From the NCBI GenBank assembly GCA_031316315.1, contig JADBEO010000021.1, forward strand, positions 1-64,000: DNA of 64,000 bases, in the 5' to 3' direction. Position numbers and translations under genes: made by a program. Source of the stretch: Chelatococcus sambhunathii (GTDB lineage: Bacteria > Pseudomonadota > Alphaproteobacteria > Rhizobiales > Methylopilaceae). This document shows, in pieces, positions 1-10,600 of the stretch (its first letter is position 1; the number at the start of each line of letters is the position of its first letter). The notes beneath the pieces are model-generated. The model did no database searches and was not told the DNA's origin. It saw only the letters and a list, made by a program, of their open reading frames with translations.

Positions 1-277
1 GATGTGACGCCTGACGACACTCCGTCTTTCATAGGTACAGACGTCCTAGAACGCGCGTGTTCGATCTAGAACGCCAACCTCGAAACGCCGTAAAAGTGTT
101 ACTGCATTCCGTTCATGCGTTATAATTTGAGGAAGTAACGGGGGACGTCGACCTATTTGTCTCGACACCATTTTTTTAGGTCGAGCCAATGGGCGCGCTC
201 TTCGCCCCCAGTTGGCTAGGCCCTCGGTCCACTATGCACCACGATCACGCGCACGCCACTTGCCAGCGGATCTGAGG
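1..277. other. Left-end stretch without a recognisable gene
   Basis: This is the sequence downstream of the FtsH-like gene, up to the window edge. It is visibly AT-richer between about 60 and 180 than the genes beside it. I see no convincing reading frame, RNA gene or strong hairpin. Confidence 0.5.
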
Positions 278-2287
278 TCAGCGCTCGCGCCCCTCCACGA
301 CAGCGCCTCCCATCACGCACCTCTGTTTCAACAGCACGTCCGCCAGCGCCCGCACCTCCGCCTCGCGCGTCGCCACGAGCTCCATCGTCTCCTGCATTAG
401 CCGATCAAGGTCGTTGGCAACGACCCGGCGGAGTTCAGGATCAAGCGCCAGGGCTTCTTCCGCCCGTTCCGGCGGCACGCGCGCAAGCAGCGTGTCCGCC
501 AGTCCGAATGAGACATGAATGGCCGTAACCAGCGCCGTCGCCTGTCGTAGGTCGGATGATGCTCCGGTCGTCGCTCCGCCTGAGAGCAGGATGTCTGCGG
601 CTCGGCCCGCAAGCGTCGTCATAACTTGTCGTTCGAGATCATCGCGGCTGAGCACCCGGGACCCAGGTGCGAAGATGGTGACCCCGCCCATCGAGCCCTT
701 CGAGACGATTGAGACGCTCTCTAGACTACGCCCAAGCGCGAGCCCGACGACTGCGTGGGCAGCCTCGTGCAACGCGATGGCGCGCCGCAGCTCGGGCGGG
801 GTGGCGTCCGACGGCGCGATGACTTCGATCAGATCCGCGAGCGTCATGGGGCGACAGGCGGCGCGGGCGCGCTGACGCGCCTGCTTCACCCACGCTTCCG
901 CTTCGGCGCCGGTGGCTCCAATACCCAGCCTTGCGGCCCCCGCGATGTCCTGATGTCGAAGATCGTCGCCAAGGTGATGACGCAGGATGTCAGACAGCTC
1001 CTCCGCCGTTTCCGGCGGGCGGATCTCGATGTGGCGGTCGAAGCGCCCAGGCCGCTTCAGCGCCTCGTCGAGGCGATCGATGTGGTTGGTCGCGCCAATC
1101 AGGATCACCGACGGGCGCTCGGCGCGGACACGGTCGATCATCAACAGCACGCCGGTCACAATTGGCGCCCACCAATCGCGCCCGCGATCGGAAAGGCGCG
1201 CGCGATCCGGCAGAGCGTCCAGCTCGTCCAGGAAGCCAACCGCCGGGGCCGTGGTCGCCAGTCTGTCAAAGAAGGTCTGCGCTGCCTTTGCGACGTCGCC
1301 GAGGTTCCCATCGGTTCGCGAGAACCACTCGCTAACGCTGGTGATGACGATCGGCAAGCCAAGCGTCCTGGCGATCGACTTGGCTACCATGGTCTTGCCG
1401 GTGCCTGGGCTGCCATGCAGTAGGATGCTCGGCGGCGGCGCTCCGGCGGCGTCCGCAGCAATCCAATCGCGGGCCTCGCCGGCAATCAACTCGATCTCCG
1501 CCGTGGCCCGGCCATAGCCCTTGAGTTGGTCGAGCGTCGGTGTCGTATCGTACGCCCGGCCGGTGATGCGCCGCTCGGCCGTACGGCGCATCCGGCGGAC
1601 TGCGGCCGCGGCGCCGGAGCGGGGCCGGACCGCCATCACCAGGTCCGGCAGATCGAGGCCGGTGAAGTCGCGGGGCGTCACCGCCGCGCCGCGGCCGAGC
1701 GCGAGGCGCAGACCCTCACGCACGATCTTCGGGGTGAGGCGCAGGCGCACACGAACGTCCGCCGCGTCCACATAGCCCGGGGGCAACCAGGCTGGATTGT
1801 TGAAGACAGCAATCACCGGCCGGTCCGCGGCCAGCGTGACGGGTTGATCGAACCTGGACGGAGCCTTGTTGACATAGACCCTTCGGGTGTTCGGCCAGAA
1901 CTCGCTGGCAGCCAGCACGACTGGAACCACCCAGCTTGGCGTCTGCGTCTCGATCAACACCACCAGCGGCTCGCCGCGTTCGATAGCGCGACGCACCTTC
2001 CGTGGCAGTAGTTCGGTGATTGCGGCCCGTGCGAAGGCGACGCTAGACGCTGGCCGCAGATCGGGCTCGGCGAAATCAGTGTAGGGCTCAGTGTCCTTAG
2101 CTTCCTTCAGGGTCGCTTTAACGAAGGGGACGTCCGGATCGTCGAGGATCGGCAACTCGTCCGCTTCGTCTGCGGGTTCGACCTGGCTGCGGTCCAGCCG
2201 CGCGAGCGAGGTGCTGGTGTAGCGCGTCTCCTCCTCCTTGAACGTCGCGACCAAGCCGGTGGTGCGGGGGGCGTTGGCGCCGGTCAT
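278..2287 (-). CDS. Soluble FtsH-like AAA+ ATPase with M41 zinc-peptidase domain
   Basis: This 669-residue protein combines an AAA+ unfoldase and an FtsH-type metalloprotease. The N-terminal ~240 residues have no recognised fold and no membrane segment, unlike true FtsH, so it should be cytosolic. Walker A is GSPGTGKT (292-299), Walker B is GFLDELDAL (351-359) and the arginine-finger region is RPGRFDR (412-418). The zinc site HEAAH is at 507-511, and the third ligand is probably Asp579 in GASSDL, as in FtsH. The start is the ATG at 2287, which overlaps the stop of the upstream GIY-YIG gene by 4 bases and implies translational coupling. An open frame continues upstream to 2989 but is only a shadow of that gene. 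From family knowledge it should degrade or remodel protein substrates using ATP. I infer a defence role from the neighbours; no described system with this pair is known to me. Confidence 0.85.
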   Translation of the reverse strand: MTGANAPRTTGLVATFKEEETRYTSTSLARLDRSQVEPADEADELPILDDPDVPFVKATLKEAKDTEPYTDFAEPDLRPASSVAFARAAITELLPRKVRRAIERGEPLVVLIETQTPSWVVPVVLAASEFWPNTRRVYVNKAPSRFDQPVTLAADRPVIAVFNNPAWLPPGYVDAADVRVRLRLTPKIVREGLRLALGRGAAVTPRDFTGLDLPDLVMAVRPRSGAAAAVRRMRRTAERRITGRAYDTTPTLDQLKGYGRATAEIELIAGEARDWIAADAAGAPPPSILLHGSPGTGKTMVAKSIARTLGLPIVITSVSEWFSRTDGNLGDVAKAAQTFFDRLATTAPAVGFLDELDALPDRARLSDRGRDWWAPIVTGVLLMIDRVRAERPSVILIGATNHIDRLDEALKRPGRFDRHIEIRPPETAEELSDILRHHLGDDLRHQDIAGAARLGIGATGAEAEAWVKQARQRARAACRPMTLADLIEVIAPSDATPPELRRAIALHEAAHAVVGLALGRSLESVSIVSKGSMGGVTIFAPGSRVLSRDDLERQVMTTLAGRAADILLSGGATTGASSDLRQATALVTAIHVSFGLADTLLARVPPERAEEALALDPELRRVVANDLDRLMQETMELVATREAEVRALADVLLKQRCVMGGAVVEGRER

Positions 2288-3531
2288 GATCCGAACCCCA
2301 GCTTGATCGGCGCCGCGATGGACAGGCCCTTGGCCTTCAGGCGGAACAGCAGCATGTCGAACACGTCCGCGGCGCTGGGCGTCTGGTCGATGGCGCACGC
2401 CATCAATGCGGTCATGACAAGGTCGAGCGCGCCGGTCGCCGCCGGGTCGCGCTGGAGCGGATTGGTGACCCGCAGCGCCGCCTGCACGGCGGCCTTGATG
2501 TCGCCATTGACAGCCCGCGGCCAATCCGGCTCGCCGAGCAAGGCGGTCCCGGCCAGCGCCATCCGAAGGCTGGTCGCGTCCGTTTCGGTGCAGGCCTGCG
2601 GCGAGGCCTCCCGCCAGAGCGTCAGCCATGCCGAAGACTTTGCCTGCGCCTCCGCCTTGGGCTCTGTCGCGGTCTTCCACCGGCCGCAGGTGCTGCCCGT
2701 GATGAAGCAGCTGATCTGCGTCGAGTTCTCGAACAGCAGGTCGCGCGTTACAAAGAACGCGCCGTCCCGTTCGACAACCAGTCCAGCGAAAAGCGCTTCC
2801 TGCCGGTGGATGGCCGGCCTCGTCGGGATGCTGTCCGTCGTAGTGGAGCGAATGCGGCTTCCCCTCTTCAGGAGGCACCGACCGTCGGCGAGGAACAGAG
2901 CTTCGGCCTGGTAGCCACCACCCTGAACCCGCTTGCGCTGCGCGCCGACCAGCGCCTCGAGCGACGGTTCGACCAGCAGCTCGGCGCACAGGCTCAATCC
3001 GCTCAAAGCCTCGCGCCAGCGGCCGGCGAGCGGCAGCAGGCCGGACTGGCCGATGCGCGTCAGGACGTCGGCGGTGTAGGCGCAGAGCTGCTCGAAACGC
3101 GTCTGTTCAACGGGCGAATGGGAGGGCTCGTCGAGATTGCCAAGCTCGATTCCCGTCTCGGCGGCGAGGCCGAGGTAAATCAGGCGCTCGAGCGTGCCGA
3201 CGTCCGGCTTGGCTAGATCGCCCCGCTCCGCGGTGACCGCAATGACGAAAACCGAACCGCTATTCGGCCGCAGGCGGGCGTGGCCGGTCAGCCGCTGCTC
3301 CAGCAAGCCCCCCTCGCCCACATAGACGGTCGGGGCGGCGCCGTACTTCTCGCGGACGATGAGATAGGCGCCGGCGTTCTCCAGCGCGTCGGCGTCGCCG
3401 ATCGGCAGGTCGGCGCCGGACAGCATGGTGATGACCGGCCGACTGAGGATGGGCGTCACGGTGTAGGCGGTCGGAAGTCCGGTCAGCAGGTACGGCTTGG
3501 GCGTCGTGCCCGAGAGGATGAGCGAGGGCAT
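2284..3531 (-). CDS. GIY-YIG nuclease-domain protein with DUF4357
   Basis: This is a 415-residue protein. Residues ~50-135 look like a GIY-YIG nuclease: GAY at 54-56, VYVGEGG at 69-75, the catalytic-type Arg80 in LLEQRL, and the metal-binding-type Glu115 in TLERLIY. Residues ~195-290 fit DUF4357, with GRCLLKRGSRIR, then RDLLFENST and a GRWKTA motif. The last ~120 residues are unassigned. The start ATG at 3531 has an AAGGA-type ribosome site a few bases upstream. It is first in a two-gene unit with the FtsH-like gene (4-base overlap). GIY-YIG domains cut DNA or RNA; DUF4357 often accompanies them in restriction-like genes. The coupling suggests a nuclease whose activity or stability is controlled by the AAA+ protease, or that acts in the same complex; this is inference. 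Confidence 0.75.
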   Translation of the reverse strand: MPSLILSGTTPKPYLLTGLPTAYTVTPILSRPVITMLSGADLPIGDADALENAGAYLIVREKYGAAPTVYVGEGGLLEQRLTGHARLRPNSGSVFVIAVTAERGDLAKPDVGTLERLIYLGLAAETGIELGNLDEPSHSPVEQTRFEQLCAYTADVLTRIGQSGLLPLAGRWREALSGLSLCAELLVEPSLEALVGAQRKRVQGGGYQAEALFLADGRCLLKRGSRIRSTTTDSIPTRPAIHRQEALFAGLVVERDGAFFVTRDLLFENSTQISCFITGSTCGRWKTATEPKAEAQAKSSAWLTLWREASPQACTETDATSLRMALAGTALLGEPDWPRAVNGDIKAAVQAALRVTNPLQRDPAATGALDLVMTALMACAIDQTPSAADVFDMLLFRLKAKGLSIAAPIKLGFGS

Positions 3532-4601
3532 AATGAGAGTCCTTCCGCGCCGAGTCCGCAGCGCAGTTGAAAAAAGTCGAAGGGGTTCAGGCGCGAGGCG
3601 CGCGCCTCCGCCGCAGCCGTCACGATCGAGGTGACGTCAGATCAGAACTGCTGATGGAGGCGTGCGTCCGGCTTTGCGTCAGAGCTCGTCGCGTCGTCGC
3701 GGGCTCACCGTCGCGGTGCGCGCAACGTGCGCTTGCGGCGTCTCCAGCCGGGCGGGATCCGGCGGCGGGCGTCGCTGTCCTGCAGAGCCCTCGGGCTCTC
3801 TCTGGGGGGATTGATGTCGACGCGCAGCCGACCGTAGATGGCAAAAGCCATGCTTGGTTCTCCTGATAGCAGCAGGATCGCCGTCATGGTCAGGGCGTCC
3901 GGAGGCTGTTGACGCAGCTTCCGGAGCCCGCCTTACCGCGTGAGCGGGGCCAATGGGCGAATCCGTGACGTCGGGAACGTCACATACCAAGGATCGCAGG
4001 CGCTGACGCCTTCGCAAGCGTTTTTTGGACCTGCTGCTCACGATAAGAGAAACTAGTTAATGGGATAACGCTTCCACAACCAAAGTCGGGCGCGGGTGAT
4101 GAGCTATGGGTACTCCAGTCTAGGTTACGTTCGGCGTACTGCGAGCTTCCAACGATCCGGATCTCTTTCACGACGTAAGCATGCGAAATTTGACGCCGAT
4201 CGTGGGCCCGTGGTGTGTTCCGGCGTCCATAGCTGGCCCAAGGCTCCTCTCTGGCCGCTCTGCGCCGCAAGATCTAAAAATTGGGTGGATGAGCTGGCGT
4301 GCGTCTTCAAAGCGTACGCTTGGAAGGTGGCCTCCGCCTTCGGTTGTTGCGGAAGATAGCGCACTGCCAAAAAGCGCCGATTGTGCTGAAAAACTCGGGA
4401 TGGCGACTCGAACGAGCAATTTCGGCTCGATTTAGGGCTTGGCGTTTTTCTCCTCCGTTGTTGATTTTGCTGGAGGCAGAATTCGGCCGGCGAGCGCCTA
4501 GAAGCCCGCAATCCACTTAGTCCGAGTTTTTGAACACACTGCGCCAATTTCGGACGTGAGGTCTCAATCCGAAAGCTGACCTAAACGAACCGAACGCCTT
4601 C
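3532..4601. other. Intergenic region between the giant nuclease gene and the GIY-YIG gene
   Basis: Just over 1 kb without a supported gene. The part from about 3560 to 3960 is GC-rich and has several overlapping short frames on both strands (one on the minus strand at 3705-3887), none with a recognisable product. The part from about 4000 to 4560 is less GC-rich. It should contain the promoter of the GIY-YIG/FtsH-like pair and the 3' end of the giant gene's transcript. I could not identify specific promoter boxes or a clear terminator. Confidence 0.4.
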
Positions 4602-7600
4602 CTAAGCGCGGCGAGCGCGAAGGCGAACTGCAGTCCGCCAGAGCGGAACGGCGTCTGGCGCCTCGGCGGCGTCCGCCAGCCCCGCCAGGTTCGAGGCGAC
4701 ATCGCCGCGCATGTCCGGCCAGGCGCGAGCGACCGCGGTCAGGCTCGCCGCGAACACGCGCAGCTGGTCGCCCCGCGGTCGGGGCAGGCCGATCGCGTGC
4801 TGAAGCGCCACGTCGACGACCATGTTGAGCGCCGCCGACGCTTCGGTCTGCCCCTCGCGCATCCGCGCCTGACGCCTCGGCCACCGCGACGCGCAATGTC
4901 CTGCGAAGATCGAAACCACACGCCCCATCGCGTCGTCGTCATCGAGCTCGGCCAGCACGTCCGCCCAAGCCGACAGGATCATCTGGGAGCCGACCATCTG
5001 CGGCTCAAGGCCCGCCGCGACCGGGTCCTCCACCAGGGTCGCCCTCATTCGCGCCAGCGTCTCGGGCTCGACCCGGCCGACGTCCACATGAGACAGCATG
5101 CAGGACCGCAGATGCAGCGCTTCGTCGCCCGGAGCGACGTCCATGATCAGCCGCGCGATCGTCTCGTGATCCCTCGTCGCGAACGGGTGGTCCGCAGGCA
5201 GCCAGCCGACCGCGATCAATCGCGGAGCCACGTCTCTGGCCGGCCAGATGCGATCGGGAGCCGGCGGCGGCGGCGCAAGCGCGCTCGACGGCGCCCACCA
5301 GGCGTTTTCCCGCTCGCCGCCGACAAGCGCGCGCAACGGATCGAGCAATCCAGCGTCGCGCCCGGTCGCTCCATCGTCGATCAGCATCGACACGACGCCA
5401 AGGAACAGGCGATCATTGGTCAGTTCGGCGGTCATGTCGCGCGCCCAACGCGGCATGGCGTCGAAGGCCCCGATGTCGCGGAACGTCCGTCTGGTCTGCC
5501 CGACGATGATCTGGGTCACGCCGTCCGCGTCGACGAAATGCGGCGCCAGCGCACGCAGCGCCTGATCGGCGTAGCACCAGATAAACGCGGCCTGCGTTTC
5601 GGGCGGGATCTCGCGCCAGTCCGCCCGGTGACAGACGTCAAGGGCGCCGTATCGCGCCAGGGCGACGAACAGCGCGCCATTGCGTTCGCAGCTGGCCAGA
5701 AGATCCGCGACCGTCTGTTTCAGAAGCTCGAGTTCGGCGTCCACAGCGAGGCTCGCTCGCAGGCGCAGCGCCGCCTCGAGCGGGGTGACGATCGCCTCGG
5801 GATCGGCCTGGCGCTCCTCCTCGCGCATCAACGCCGCGACCTCGGTCAGCGCCTCGACGCTGAAGTCGAGGGGACAGGAAGCCAGACGCTCGATGGCCGT
5901 GCGCGCTCCGACCACATCGGCAAGGTCGCGGACGTCCTGCGGCGAAACCAGCTCGGGCGCCGCAGTCGGAACCTTGATCAAAAAGCGCGTCATGGCCTCG
6001 ATCGACGGCGCCGAGAGATCGGCGATCGCCAGCCGTTCCTTCTGGTAGACTTTTGAGCGGACAAGGCGCATGCGGCTGAAGAAGTCGGCCTCCCTCAAGC
6101 GCTTCACCTCCTCGAAACGCTCGGCGGCGCTCGTCAGGCGCATGGCCGCGTCGAACTCCTCGCGGGTGATCGCCGCGGCGGGCTCCATAAAATGGCGATC
6201 GACGGCCGCAAGACGCGCCTCCTGATCCGGATGGACCAAGGCGCAGGTCTCCTCCGCGATCCTGAACCGCCGCTTCCCAAACAGGACGGACAGCTCGAAG
6301 TCGCCGTCGACCTGCCGGGCCTCGATCCAGGCCGGACGATCATCACTCAGCTTCACCGCGACCTTTTTCGGCTTGGCGCTCCTGAGCAGACCCTCCGCGG
6401 CGGTCGCGAAAGCCTCGAGGGCCAGGGTGACGTCGTCGGGAAGCGTCAGCGCCATCATCGTGCGTCGCGGCAGCTTCCGTTTCAGATCGCCATGTTCGAG
6501 GATCCGGCTGACGAAGCTGTCGGGCAGAAGATCGAGAAACCAGCTGGCGATCGCGGTCAGGCGACGGGCGAGCTTCGCGCGAAGCTCCTTGTCGACGCCC
6601 GTTTCGTCCAGACCATCGAGATCCGCCACCCGCTCGACCATGCCGGCCGTCACTTCAATGAACAGCTCGAACGTCTGCGGATCAGCCCGTTCGAGCGGCG
6701 CGGCGACGGACTGGACAAACCAGTCCACGAATGCGGCCTGCGCGTCGCGCGCGATCGGATCCGACGTCAGCTCTCCGGAAAGCGGAATGGTCAGGGCGTG
6801 CGCAAGGTGAATGGCGACATAGCGCCGGACATGGTCGCCCTCGGGCTCGGGCGGCGAAAACGGGGCCGGCTGGCGGAGACAGGCCCACACCCAGGCCGAC
6901 CGCGCTCTTGCTGCGTCATGGTCGACGCCCACCTGGCTCCAGATGTCGGTCAACGCCTTATACGCCAGGTCGATGTCGAGCGCGCGCCGGGCTTCGCCGG
7001 CGACCCGGCCTTCCCGGTCATGTCGCACGGACAGGTCGAGCCAGCGAAGCCTTTCGCTTTCTTGCGCATACCAGACGCGAAGCTCGCTGAGCTCGGGCGT
7101 CTCCACGAGACCGCCTCCGTCGGCAGGCGCGCTGGAAAGCCTGCGCGAGACCTCCAAGGTCCTGGTCGGCAGATAGGCGTATCCCACCGACATCAGCTCG
7201 CGCAGGCGACGCCTGACAAAGGCCTCATCGACCAAAGCGCTCTGGCGAAGAAAAGAGAGGATCTCGGTGACGCACACGGCCTGTTCCAGCGGGCTATGAG
7301 ACGCCGCGCGATCCTCGATCCAGATCAACGCCGGGTCACGCTCCTGCTTGCCCAGCACCTCGACCAGGCATCGGACATGGGCGGGCGCCGGCGCATGGGT
7401 CTGCGACGGCAGGAGCTTTGCGACCGTCCAGCCGCCGGTCATGAGCCGGTTCGTCACCCGGGCGCGCAGCGCCCGTATCGTGGCCTTGACGCGCGCATCC
7501 GCCTCGGTCGATCGCAGGTCGCGCAGGAGCGCGTCGACCTCGGATCGCAACACGTGGATCGGCGTCGAGCGCGCGAGCTGATCAAGAACGCCGTTCGCCA

Positions 7601-10600
7601 CCAGCCGCCAAAGGCCGACACGACCCACGAAAACGGGCGAGACGTCTTCCGCCGGCTTCTGCAAGCCCCAGGCGGCCTGCGGAGACTCCGGATCAACCAG
7701 CTTCTGAAGCGTCTCCAGCTGGTGGCGATCGAGATGACCTTCCGCGAACGCCGCTTCGGACAGTCGGCGCAGCGTCTGCGGGTCGAAATCGCGATCGGCC
7801 TCCTCTCCTTCGAGCGCTGTCCAGCCTGGCTCCAGCTCCTCGACGACATGAAGCGGTCCATCCGGCGAAACCGCCTTCCGGCCGGCTGCGGCGAGCTGCG
7901 GATCGAGATCGGAGAAGGCTTCGTCGAGTTCGGACAGGGCGTCGGGCAGCGAGGTGGGCGTCTCGAGCGCAAAACGCGCCTCGACCGCGTCAAGAATGTC
8001 CAGCCTTGCGGCGATCAGCAGCGCCGAAAGGTCGAGACGAAGGACCGGCCTGTCGCTAGCGATCTCCGGCGGCGCCCGGCGGCGCGCGCCGGACAGCAGC
8101 AGCATCGGAAACGTCTCGTTCAAAAGATTGCGGCGCTCGGCCGGCTCTGCCAGGAAAAGCCTAGCGTAGCCCTTGATATCCCCGAACATAGCGGCCGCCG
8201 CAGGAATCTCTCCACGAAGCCATTCGTCGAACCGGATCCGATAGGCCTCGTTCCGCTCCTCCATATAGCCGAGGAGCTCTTCGACGGTCTGAAACGACTG
8301 AACGGCGCGGCTTTCGAGCAGATTGCCGCTCGTCTCAACAATCTTCTGCTGGATGTCCTCCAGGCCGAGCTCGAGCGCCAGGAAAAAGGCGCGCTCGGTC
8401 GCCTTCTCGTCGACGCCCGCCTCCATGGCTTGCCGAAGCGCTTGTCTGGCGAGCTCGCCGTCATGGCGACGCATGACCGTGGCGACGTTCAGGATCTGGT
8501 TCGGATCGAGCTCACCGGCCGCCATCGACCGCCGCGCTTCATCGGCGAAGTCCGAGAGCGCTCCAACCCTGAGATAGGCCTCAAGCAGCTGACCGCTGAC
8601 GTTTTTATCCGACCCCGCCTGGCGTCGGATCGACCTTAATTCCTCGATCACCGGCTGGTATTGGCCAAGCAGTTCATGGGCGCGGACGCGAAGGGCGATC
8701 AGCTCCGGCGACAAAGCGCCCAGCGCTGTCTTGGCCGCGTCGATCACCTCCAGACAACCCGCGCCATTCTCGGTCTGGAGCGCCGCCACCGCGGCCAGGC
8801 GAAGAAGGCGCGGCGTCGCGAGCCGAAGGATCGCCGGGCGCAGCCGATCGAGGTCGGCCCAGGCGGACCGCGAGGCGAGAAAATCCGCGCCGCCTGCAAG
8901 CTCCGCCGGCTGCGCCTGCGGATCGGCGAGACGCTCGATCAGCGCTTCATAGTCGCCCGACAGCGCCTTGCGCATCGCTCGGTCGTAGGGTGAGGACGGC
9001 CCGAGCGAGGCGTCGCCGAAGCGAATGCGCCAACTGTCGATAAGCGCGCGAGCCTCCGGGAAACGATGCTGGTGCTTCTTGATGACGGCGAGCCCGAGGT
9101 CCGGTCTTGAGGCGCCTGCGCAAAGCGTCGCCCAGGCGATGAGATGGGTCTCGGTTCCCTTGCCGAAGCGAACCGCGTCGCCCAGAGATTTCTTGATCTT
9201 TCCCAGCCGATGCAGCCGTCCGAAAGCCCAGCTCCACAGCACGACGACCGGATCGACCTGCACGCGGCGCAGAAGCTGGCGGCATGCGAAATCGGCTTCT
9301 TCCTCGAGATCGGGATGCAGCAGCAGACAGCCGAGCCGCCACGTCTCGACTTCGGTGGTCTCCGGACGATCGCCTTCGATCAGCCTGTCGAAATCCGCCA
9401 GAGCAAGGTCGAGATTGCGCCGGACCGAAGCCTCGTCGGCAAGAAGACCCGGATGGACCGGCGTCAAGCGACCGCCGAACTGGACCGGCACGCCCGGCGT
9501 CAGCGCACAGAAAAAGTGGATGGCGCCGCGCGTCATCACGCTTGCGAATGCGGCGCGGCCGCGTTCGACCGCCGATGAGGCGAACCGGAGCGCCGTCTCT
9601 CGATCCCCATGAAGCATCGCCAGGATCGCGCGCAACCGCAGGATTTCTGACGAGACCTCCTCTCCGAACCCGCTTTCGAGCGCCAACGCCGCTGAGCCGA
9701 GATCGCCGGATTCGATCAGCAGACCGGCCCGGATCTCGCGCTCGCGCGACGTCAACGGTTCCGACAGGAGCTCGAGCGCCTCCGGGATCGCGCCTTTGAC
9801 GCTCAGTGTCATGGCGCGCGCGGACCTGTCCGCCTGGGGGCTCAGCCGATCGGCGTCGTCGAGCAGCCCCTCGGCCCTCGGTACGTCGAAGTCGCGCAGG
9901 GCGAGCACCGCTTGCGCCCGCAACGCCCTGGCGCGCGTCTCATCCGTCAGGGCGCCCCACTGCCGATCATCGTCGCGCGTCTCGGCGAGCCAGGTCCGAA
10001 GCTTGCCGGAACGACCCATCCGGTCTTCCTCGAGCGCGGTCTCGAGGGCCGCCGCAAGCGCGGCCTCGACCTGGTCGAGCATCGAGCGCAGTTCGGTCAC
10101 GTCCTGCCGCAAGGTCTGGAAGGCTGTCGAGCGACCTTGCGCTACGGCCGCGACCGGCGGCGCCAGCAACGCTTCCTCAGCCACCATGGGATCGCGCTGG
10201 TTCGCCTGCAGCCGATGCAGCTCCGCGATCGGAATCTCGACCAACGTGTTCTGATCGATGAGGTCGAGCAGATCCGCCTTGCACAATTTCCGCGGGGGCG
10301 GGTCCGTCGCGGTGATCAACACCTTCTCGACCACCGCCGGGCGCAGACGTCGCGCCGCGCCGCTCGTCACCTGGCGTTCCGCCGATGCGAGCTCGATCAG
10401 GGTCGCGTCAAGATCCGCCGACAGATCCGCGAGCACCGGTGCGCCGCAGAGCCAATGGATGCGCCGCAGGAAGCGCGCGCGGAACGCGTCGTCATCCAGT
10501 TCCAAAAGAAAGTCATGCGTTTCAGGCTTGAGCTCGAGGTTCTTCAGCACGTCGCGCAAGGGTGCGACGTCCGCTCCGATCGCAGCCCGGCGCCAGTAGA

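Noticed and set aside
2288-2989. N-terminal extension of the FtsH-like frame up to 2989
   Set aside because: It overlaps the GIY-YIG/DUF4357 gene in another frame, is Arg/Gly-rich and lacks any domain; the ATG at 2287 with a 4-base overlap is the natural start.
3705-3887. 60-codon minus-strand frame between the GIY-YIG and giant genes
   Set aside because: No ribosome site, overlapping competing frames, and an Arg-rich tail typical of spurious GC-rich frames.
6192-8639. Long plus-strand open frame of about 815 codons
   Set aside because: Antisense shadow of the giant nuclease gene in GC-rich DNA; composition is Arg/Gly/Asp-rich with no domain.
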